From Thalassia testudinum (lineage: Eukaryota > Streptophyta > Magnoliopsida > Alismatales > Hydrocharitaceae), in NCBI GenBank assembly GCA_037157565.1, contig JAZHRO010000002.1, positions 77,240,001 to 77,304,000 of the forward strand: DNA of 64,000 bases, written 5' to 3'. Positions within the stretch are counted from its first letter, which is position 1; each line of letters begins with the position of its first letter. The position numbers and the translations under genes were made by a program. The notes under the pieces are model-generated. The model worked only from the letters and a program-made list of their open reading frames with translations. It made no database searches and was not told where the DNA came from. This document shows, piece after piece, positions 56,857-64,000 of this stretch.

Positions 56857-57530
56857 CCATAAATCCTAATCTTGAGACCTTAAACATTCACTTTGTAACC
56901 CTAAATCGAAGGCCATAAATCCTAAGCCCTAAACTCTAACCCATAAATAAATCCATCACGTAACCCATGACAGGAGGGGGTTACCCATGTTGGCTGGAGT
57001 AGGGGGTGGTGGTGCTGCTGGCAGGGGGAGGGGGTGGTGGATTGTGGTGGTCCTGGTGGTGGTGGTGGTGGTTGCAGGGGGAGTGGCCGTGGTGGCATGG
57101 GGTGGTGGTGTTGGTGGCGGGTGGTTGTCGTGGTGTTGTTGGTGGTGGTGTTGGTGGTGGTCACAGGGGATGGTGGTGCTGCGGGTGGTGGTGGCAGAGG
57201 TGCTGGTGGTGGCAGCAAGTGGTGGTGCTGTGGGCGGCAACTGGTGGTGGTGGTGCTAGTGGTGGGCGAGGGGGAGTAGGCCTCAGGCCGACAACGAGGG
57301 GGAGGGGAAGGAGGAGGCAGGCGGAGGAGGAAGAAGAGGAGCAACACGGCTGCCCCTTGAGGTCGTGAAGGAGGAGCTAAGGTCGAGGAGGAGCCGCAGC
57401 AACACTCACGGAGGAGGAGCCATGGGGAGGAGGTCTTGAGGAGGGGAGGGGTAGGAGGAGGTCGCGAGGTGGAGGAGGATGCTTTAGATTTGGGACGAAG
57501 GGGAGGGAGTCAGGTCCGCGCTAGGGATTT
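56857..57530 (-). other. CACTA B 5' segment with GGT-rich tract
   Basis: Right of the nested Athila-like element. It holds repeated ccataaatccta/aaccctaa words (56857-56945), then a strongly strand-asymmetric GGTGGTGG tract (about 57000-57270) and a GGAGGAGG tract (57290-57500). The long Thr/Pro/His or Gly/Val/Trp ORFs in all frames come from the simple sequence and are not genes. It may be a GC-rich 5' exon or leader of the transposase transcript. Confidence 0.55.
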
Positions 57531-57534
57531 AACT

Positions 57535-58069
57535 AAACATTCTCGATCATTCCTAATAAATAATTGGCAATGCTCTTATTACTGACTCTTATCACTGACT
57601 ATTAATAATGGTCAGCAATAATTCCTTTCCCGACCGTTAAGTTCAAACGGTCGACGATAGACTTTTAAAATTTGCCCGCCCTCCTCAACGGGTTATGAAA
57701 ACATTATCGTCAACCATTAATATGGAAATGGTCAACTATATTATTATTTTTGACTGTTTATAACGGTCGAAAATGGTGTCAACTAGATGTCTTAACTTTA
57801 CTTCACTTTCTTGATCATTATATATTACACAGTCAAGGAATTTTTTATCCTCGACCATTTATATAGAAACGGTTGAGTAAATTTTTATTCTCGACCGTTT
57901 ATAGTGGTCGAGAATGGTCTCAACCTACTTGACTATTTTCCAGATGGCAAAGTTAATGACTGGACATTTGGCAACCGTTCATATTAAAATGGTTGAGAAT
58001 AAGATTATTACCGAACATTACTTGAACAGTCGAAAATATCTATCGCAAACAGTCCTTTTTCTACTAGTG
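57535..58069 (-). repeat. CACTA B right terminal and subterminal repeats
   Basis: Arrays of GACCGTT...AACGGTCGA-type units ending in TTTTTCTACTAGTG, the inverse of CACTAGTAGAAAAA, a common plant CACTA end. Confidence 0.88.
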
Positions 58070-58380
58070 AATATATTTATCAAATTCTCCCATTTCTCAA
58101 GGTCATCTTGGTGCATCTCTCAAAGTAATGGATTTGTCACACATTGGAGATACTCAACATTATGCAATCTCTCTAATTCAATGTATCTTGTCATGATAAT
58201 ATCCCGAGTTGAACCATTTATCATTTGTGTCACCATTATTTGGGCACGATTCATAATGTGGGTTGTTGTTTCTGCCACATTAACTTGAGTGTTTCTAGAT
58301 GGATCTGAGGTTTTATAATATTCATCATGATATCTAAGAGCAGCCTCAATCATCTTTTCTTTCATGCTCATTGGGATTCA
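58070..58380 (-). pseudogene. Element M ORF, N-terminal part
   Basis: Minus-strand ATG at 58369-58371 opens 83 codons (MSMKEKMIEAALRYHDEYYK...). After a stop the same strand continues in a +1 frame (EMGEFDKYIK) that is open across the CACTA B site into KIDLPEPGF at about 32000 once one aat is removed. No recognised domain. Its order relative to the leader and acidic ORF suggests it is the start of the same protein. Confidence 0.5.
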
Positions 58381-59416
58381 AGTTTCCTAAAAATTTTTCC
58401 TAAATTGTCAGGTTGCATTTTCGAATCAGGTGGGTGAATCAAGATGTAGAATCAAATTCAGGTTCAAATTGAATCAATCAGATCAGAAATCACTTAGAAG
58501 ATCAACTCTAATGAGGCCTGTAGGTCAACAACCTAGGGACCTTTCTTGTGTATGTGCTCTAAAGAATAGATGAGGGACTGGATATGAATTAGATCCAATT
58601 AAGGCACCCAAATATTTTTGGATGACTAAGGCTATTTCGAGGCAGATGATACATTTGAATAAAAAATTCACACACCTGAGAAGTACTTGGGCAGCCAGGA
58701 AGGGAGAGCCTCGCAAAGACCCTTACACGGTAGAGTGTCCCCATGGGTTACAGGGTTTCTCCCACTTGACCTTCCTTGTCACTGCGATTCCAAGTAGACC
58801 GGAATGTGTGAATTGAGACCTTAGGTCTACCGATTTTAGTCCTAATTTGTGCCTTGGATTTCACTTGATTAGAAGTTGATTTAATTTGTGACCTAATTTG
58901 AGGGTTGATTGGTCCACAAGGTAGACCAATTTCACCTGACCTACCATAAAGATGGAGGATGAAATTTGAGTCGAGATCCAAAAATCACCCTGAATCGACT
59001 CTCAGTTTATTAGGTCCAAACTTTTAGAATTCAAGTGAACTTAGAGCCTTGATTTTAGGATTTTCTTTGAATAGATCTTTTCAACCAAGGGCTTGGGTAG
59101 CACACAAATGCGGGAAGATCAATTTTGTTTATTCTAGGCAAGTATGTACTAGCACTTCAAAACCATAAAGTAGAAACCCTAATTGGTTCTATTTTCAAGT
59201 CCTATTTAATCTCAAATGTAACACCTTGGAATTCAAACAAGAAAGTGAGTAGTCCAAGATGTTTAAAATTTAAGTGCAAATCCTAGTAGGTATAGGAAAT
59301 CAGGATAGGGATCTCTAAACACATCATCTCACTTCAATCAGATATCAAGTCGAGTTCGCAAATTAGGAAACTTGACTTTAAATGATAATTACTAACGAAA
59401 TAAGGTAGATGAATCC
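58070..59416 (-). mobile_element. Element M, 5' piece (leader and ORF start)
   Basis: The leader block at 58610-58810 aligns with those of Athila-like 2 and 3 (acacggtagagtgtcccc...gggttacaggg), giving class and strand. The PBS and 5' LTR should lie right of the LINE, outside the window. 58381-59416 has no ORF of note apart from leader sequence. Confidence 0.65.
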
Positions 59417-59586
59417 TTTTTTTTTATGAAAAAGAAAGGAAGGCTATCGAATCACGATAGCAACCTGGAGGGGCATTTTATTCATTATCTAAAAAAGAAC
59501 AGCAGGGGACATTACAAAGTAGATCCCCATAATTGTATGACGAACCAGGACTCATTTACAATTTGCATAATGCAGACTAGTCTCTC

Positions 59587-59997
59587 CTAAAACAACCTTG
59601 CATTCCTCACCCTCCAAACACTCCACATAGTTGCCACCATACGCATATGTGGTTTGTCTCGCACCAGGAAATTCTGCCACAAAGTGTCCCAAGTAGGAAG
59701 CGACTCATGACAAGTTTTTTTCCATATCGCATCCGTAACCAGGCATGTGGGAAAAATATGTCCCATGCTGTCTGCATGAAGATCGCATAAAGGACACTCA
59801 TGTAGATCAACCCCCATCCTCCTATGTCTCAGCTCCCCTGTGATTAGGCCCTCCCTTCTACACAACCATATAAAAATTTGAACTTTCAATGGGACTTTCA
59901 AGAGCCAGATTTTTTTTACAATTGGATCCCCATCCATGGCTCTATTCGACTCTAGAATCCTCTTATAGATACCATTCCACACATAGCTGTCCTCCAT
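59587..59997 (-). pseudogene. LINE ORF2 zf-RVT C-terminal domain
   Basis: WNGIYKRILESNR, KKIWLLKVPLKVQIFIWLCRREGLIT, then the CPLCDLHADSMGHIFPTC zinc-finger-like motif (C-x2-C, H, C). This domain is typical of the C-terminus of plant L1 ORF2. It is separated from RT by stops near 60000-60115. Confidence 0.9.
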
Positions 59998-60115
59998 TCT
60001 AGCCTCGGTTTGAAGTTTTGAAGGTCTAAAATCAATCTTAGTATCTCCTCACCTAACGAGTGCCCTCCTTGTTAATTTCAGAACCTGAAATTCGCCAGCC
60101 CTCCTCCTATTCAGA

Positions 60116-62560
60116 CTAGCAAGTGCTTACTGCACAGTCCCTGTCCACAGCTGCCATATATGTTCTCGGGTATGCATCTTTCAAGATACTAAGGCAGGAC
60201 CATTCCTCCTTCCAAAACCTAAACGCACTTTCGTCTCCTAGAACTGGCTGCAGCAGATGTCGATTATTCTTCAAGGCCTGAACGACAGAGTGCCAAAACG
60301 GGGAAGACTGAGCTGGGTGGAGCCTCTTTAGTGCAATATTGGAGCTACCATAACTGTCTTTGATAATATCAGACCATACCTTCTCTTCACCATTCAGGAT
60401 TTTAATAGCCCACTTGAGCAACAGTGCCTCGTTAAACTCTTTTAAAGCCTTAATACCTAGTCCACCAAACTCCTTAGGCAAACATAAGAGTTTCCATTTT
60501 AGCAGTTGCATAAACTTTCTTTCGTGGCGAGCCCCCTTCCAGAAAAACTGCTTCTGCAACACATCAATACGTTTCCAAATTGACTTGGGAGCTTTGAACA
60601 TGGAGAAGTAAAAAACTGGAATAGAAGTGATGACAGATTTTAATAGGGTGAGTCTCCCACTTTTGGACAAGAGCCGACTATTCCAGCTTTCTAGCTTTAC
60701 AGAGATTTTGTCAAAGAGAACATTCCAATTATTTTTTCGCAACTTAGAACATCTCAATGGAAGCCCCAAATACTTGATTAGAAGTGTGGTATGTGGTGTT
60801 CCCAAAATGGAAGAGATAGCTTGTTGTTCCTGATCAGCAAGCCCAAAACAAACTTAGGAGGATTTTTCTCCATTCAACTTCAGCCCAGAAATCTCCCCAA
60901 AAAGCTTCACCATATGCCTTAGAGCTTGAGCTTCAGGTTCAGCCCCTTCCAGAAAAAACACTATATCATTAGCGCATTGTAGCACAAGATCCAAGGATCT
61001 CCTCATGGATAAGGAATAGCCTCTTATAATACTGGCTTCAGATAGCATGCATGAGTTTCTAGCAAGATTATCGACCGCAAGATTAAAAACCAGTGGGGCA
61101 AGTGGACATCCTTGCCTGACTCCACACTATGGTTGTATCCACGCCCCACACGGCCTGCCATTGACCAAAGGAGTAAAGGAAGTGGTGGTAATGCACCTCT
61201 TCATCCATTGAATCGAAGTATGAGGAAAGCCTCTTCTTTTAAACACTTCCCACAGGTATGGCCATGCAATCTAATCATAGGCCTTGCGGAAGTCCACCTT
61301 CCACATGAAGGCTTTACACTTCCTCCTGTGCCAGCCACTCACCATCTCCTGGGCCATAATAAAGGACTCTTGTAATGACCTATTAGGAAGAAACGTAGAC
61401 TAGACCGGATGGATTTGATCATGGAGAACCAATTGTAATATGTTTGCTAATATTTTGCTCACCACCAAGTAAATGGAATTTGAAATTGCAATAGGTCTGA
61501 GATCAAAGAACTTTTCAGCCCCTTGCATCTTCGGTAGTAGGAAAATGCATGATCAGTTTATCTTATCAAAACCATAATTCCCTCTCTCGAATTCCCAAAT
61601 CACCTCCATCACTTCCTTACCCAATAAACTCCTCATCTCTTTGTAGAAAAATACTTGAACACCATCGAGGCCAGGTGATCCTTTACTGTTCAAATAATTT
61701 ATAGCATCCACCATTTCCTTTTTAGATATTCCTGCAACCAGCCTGATAGCTTGCTCATCTGATATCCGAGGATCCACATTAGCAGCCATTCTCCACATGC
61801 CCCTAGATGCTGCCCGTGAAGTCTCCCTGAAGTATTTAATAGCTTCAAACCTGATTTCTTGCAAAGACACTAATCTCTGCCCATCTTTGATAATAGAAGA
61901 TATCAGATTATATCTTCTATGTGAACTTATTGCATGATGGAAGTGTTTGGTGTTGGCATCCCCCTCTTTAAGCCATAGCTGCCTTGAACATTCTCTCCAG
62001 TCCATCTTAAGCTTTAGGTCCTCCAATATCACCTTCTGCCAACTCCTTCTTGTGTCAAGCTCCTGCTCAGATAATGGGGATGTGGCCTCCTTTTCATCTA
62101 AGCAGTGAAGCTCCATCAAAGCCTCATGTCGCCTTTGGTCTCTTAGCGAAGAAATCACTGCCCCATACTCCTTAAGCATAGCACACATGGTAGCCAGCTT
62201 GGAGGCCAACCTGATTGTAGCTGACCCCTCAACCTGTTTGGCCCTCCACCACCCCTCAAGCATTTCATAGAAGCCTGGTTCTCTCAACCACAACCTTCTA
62301 AATTTGAAGTAGGAGCTTGAATGCACTTGTTCTCCACTATCCCAGACCAATGGTGTGTGATTTGAAAATGGACGTTCCAGTCTAGTAACTGATGATAAAT
62401 GAAATCTCTCCAACAAGTCAGAATTCTTAAAGAACCTATCGATCTTCGACATCAAGCCATTTCCATTCCTCCATGTAAATTCCATTCCAGACGATGGGAA
62501 TTCATTCAAGCCTAAATTCTGTACCATCAGCTGGAAACCAAGAGAAGCACTGTCCATCAC
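60116..62560 (-). pseudogene. LINE ORF2 reverse transcriptase region
   Basis: 62560-61553 is open for 335 codons and includes FTWRNGNGLMSKIDRFF (endonuclease end) and NSKGSPGLDGVQVFFYKEM (RT start). 61550-60850 is broken by several stops but keeps VDFRKAYD, VRQGCPLAPLVF and, at the catalytic site, LQCANDIVFF where the family has YADD or FADD, so an essential Asp is now Asn. 60805-60116 (229 codons) has YLGLPLRCSKL, SWNSRLLSKSGRLTLLKSV and GGLGIKALKEFNEALLLKW. ORF2 nicks DNA and reverse-transcribes its own RNA there; this copy is dead. Confidence 0.92.
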
Positions 62561-62569
62561 TCCATTGGG

Positions 62570-63030
62570 TCAGTCCGCTCCTGTTAACACACAATTAAAG
62601 TCCCCGCCCACAAGCCATGGTACCCCTTGTACAAGCATTGCCACTGCGAACAGATCCTCCCACAATTCAGGTCTGATAGAGGCGTCACAGGGACCATAAA
62701 CCCCAGTGATGAAACATATATCCTCCCCTTGAATCTTCTTGCACTTGCAAGTTATCAAATATCTAGCTCTATGAACCTCCATCACTTGCAGACATGCCTT
62801 CCTCCACCAAAAGATGATACCACCAGATCTGCCTTGGGAATTTAGGGCCACACAATCAGTTGTCCCTGACCATAACAACTCATTCCACATCCCCCCATTT
62901 GCATTTTCTACATGTGTCACTTGTATAAGCACACATTCAATCTCCCACTCTCTCAAATATCTTAAGAGGGATGCCCTCCAAACTTTGTCACGCAACCCAC
63001 GCATGTTCCAAGAGAGGACCCTTATCTACC
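62570..63030 (-). pseudogene. LINE ORF2 endonuclease domain
   Basis: Apurinic-like endonuclease: LSWNMRGLRDKVW at the start, GGIIFWWRKA, FITGVYGP, and LVGGDFNCVL, the GDFN catalytic motif. IQVTHVEN stands where the family has IQETK, so the catalytic Glu is changed. A TGA at about 62566 separates it from the following ORF. Confidence 0.9.
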
Positions 63031-63177
63031 TCCTTGGTCACCCTTACTCTTAGGGGTCTGAACTTTCCCCACTTTAAGAATGGCAGCTATGGCATTTTCG
63101 TCCATCTTGACATGTTTAGTCTGACGCCATTGTCTAAGCTTGTATGGAGACCTTCCAATCCCTGCCTTAGACGATGC
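63010..63177 (-). pseudogene. LINE ORF1 C-terminal fragment
   Basis: Minus-strand frame ASSKAGIGRSPYKLRQWRQ...KVGKVQTPKSKGDQGGR ending in TAG just before ORF2. A basic tail, consistent with the nucleic-acid-binding ORF1 protein. The remainder is displaced by the LTR insertion. Confidence 0.6.
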
Positions 63178-64000
63178 TGTTGAACGAACGAATTGCTACG
63201 CTAACGTGTTTGGTTTTTAAAACCTGTCGTCATAGTATGAAAGCGAAGAACTCGTGTTCAACAAATAAAATTTATACCGAAATGGAAATTCCGGGTCGAA
63301 CATAGGGAGGCGGACGTTTGATTTAAAAACAACGCATTTGTTTTTTATTTGTCACAAAATAATTCAATTAATTAGAACTATCTAACTATTTACAATAAAT
63401 AGAAAAGAGAGAGAAAGAATAAGAGAGAGAAAGAATATTGCAAACAAAAACCAAAAATGAGATGTAAAATAAACATAGAATTTCATCATCAGAACGATTG
63501 TTCATTACACTAGAAAGCGGGAAAATGATTACACTAGAAAGTAGCAAATCTATTCTAGAAAGCAGTAAAAAGAATGGGGAGAGAAATATCCTCCTCGACG
63601 GTCGCTTGGAGGACGAGCCAAATGGGACGATGCCTGGACGAAGGAGGACGAAGCAGAAGAACGGGAACAGGGTAGCATGTCGTCGTCGTTGCGGGATCCA
63701 CTTCCGAAGGGGGACAAAAAATTGACTTTATTTCGTGAGAAGTATCCCGGGTGTGGGACAAGCTTCTCTTGAGCTCTGGAGAGGGAGAGAAGAGAAGGAA
63801 GGGATGAGAATTTCGTGTGGAGGGGGTCTCCTTTTATAGTTGCAAGGAGTGGGGGCAATTTAGTCATTACAACTCTTAAAACATTAATTCAGGACCTTTA
63901 GTGATGGATAAAATTGTCGCTAAAGGTCTGAACGTGGGTGTAGTAGGCGGTGCACGCGCGCCCGCTCGCTTGCCCGCACACGCAATGCTAGCGCACGTTC
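63178..64000 (-). mobile_element. E1-family LTR in reverse orientation, cut by window end
   Basis: The reverse complement matches the end of the E1 LTR (ends ...TTCAACA at 63178). It includes the TATA box at 63830-63838 on the minus strand and the CT-rich leader. No PBS lies to its left, so it is a 3' LTR or a solo LTR. The candidate left TSD is gatgc (63173-63177). It is more diverged from the two E1 LTRs than they are from each other. Confidence 0.88.

Larger units (their letters stand above)
32053..58069 (-). mobile_element. CACTA B: autonomous-type En/Spm element with TNP2, carrying nested insertions
   Basis: The left end is CACTACAAGAATATTG and the right end is TTTTTCTACTAGTG. The TSD is aat (32050-32052 and 58070-58072). 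Both ends carry arrays of GACCGTT/AACGGTC motifs. Genes run on the minus strand: TNP2 transposase, then a second Ptta/En/Spm protein. Removing the nested Athila-like element (16.1 kb) and the solo LTR in TNP2 leaves about 7.7 kb, normal for CACTA elements. Both genes are now broken. Confidence 0.92.
59417..63177 (-). mobile_element. L1-type LINE, minus strand, 5' part cut
   Basis: A T-run at 59417-59425 marks the poly(A) end. Running leftward from 63177 are the end of ORF1, then ORF2 endonuclease, RT and zf-RVT. It is inserted in the leader of M and cut on the right by an E1-family LTR, so the 5' end is not seen. Confidence 0.9.

Noticed and set aside
56922..57347. Long Thr/Pro/His and Gly/Val/Trp ORFs in several frames
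   Set aside because: Product of the GGT-rich repeat, with no domain and open in all frames.

Overview
This window is repeat DNA from a nuclear plant (angiosperm) chromosome. It holds LTR retrotransposons primed by tRNA-Asp, En/Spm (CACTA) transposons with TNP2-type transposase, a plant L1-type LINE with a zf-RVT tail, and broken pieces of plant host genes. I see no intact cellular protein gene, rRNA, canonical tRNA or CRISPR array. The species cannot be named from sequence alone.

The layout is an onion of nested insertions, and most boundaries are fixed by target-site duplications (TSDs). The outermost recognisable element (M) is a minus-strand, tRNA-Asp/Athila-type non-autonomous retroelement. 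It survives in three pieces: 9135-10393, 31892-32052 and 58070-59416. Its long acidic ORF is split by two CACTA elements. CACTA A (10394-31891, TSD tcc/tct) carries fragments of three host genes: NADPH-cytochrome P450 reductase, a 60S acidic ribosomal P-protein and an F-box/LRR protein. It was later split by a full-length Athila-like element (14659-28409, TSD ataca). CACTA B (32053-58069, TSD aat) encodes TNP2 and a second Ptta/En/Spm protein. Its TNP2 gene is split by a solo LTR (36255-38491, TSD gtgtt). A younger Athila-like element (40786-56851, TSD gaagg) lies upstream of TNP2, and its own 5' LTR contains a second copy of the same solo LTR (53449-55685, TSD gccgg).

On the left, element N (PBS at 7627-7644, LTR about 7655-9134) sits in the 3' region of M. 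The plus-strand non-autonomous element E1 (window start to 7261) sits in N. On the right, a minus-strand LINE (59417-63177) interrupts the leader of M, and an LTR of the E1 family in reverse orientation (63178 to window end) interrupts the LINE.

The two Athila-like elements carry gag, protease, RT, RNase H and integrase, all broken by stops and frameshifts. E1 and M have no gag or pol, but they carry a related-looking acidic ORF of unknown function. E1 shares its PBS, polypurine tract and first LTR bases with the autonomous elements, and M shares a leader block with them. The most notable items are the triple host-gene capture in CACTA A, the orphan ORF of the non-autonomous retroelements, a tRNA-like pol III A/B-box module inside the E1 LTR, and a 262-bp foldback just upstream of the CACTA B transposase.
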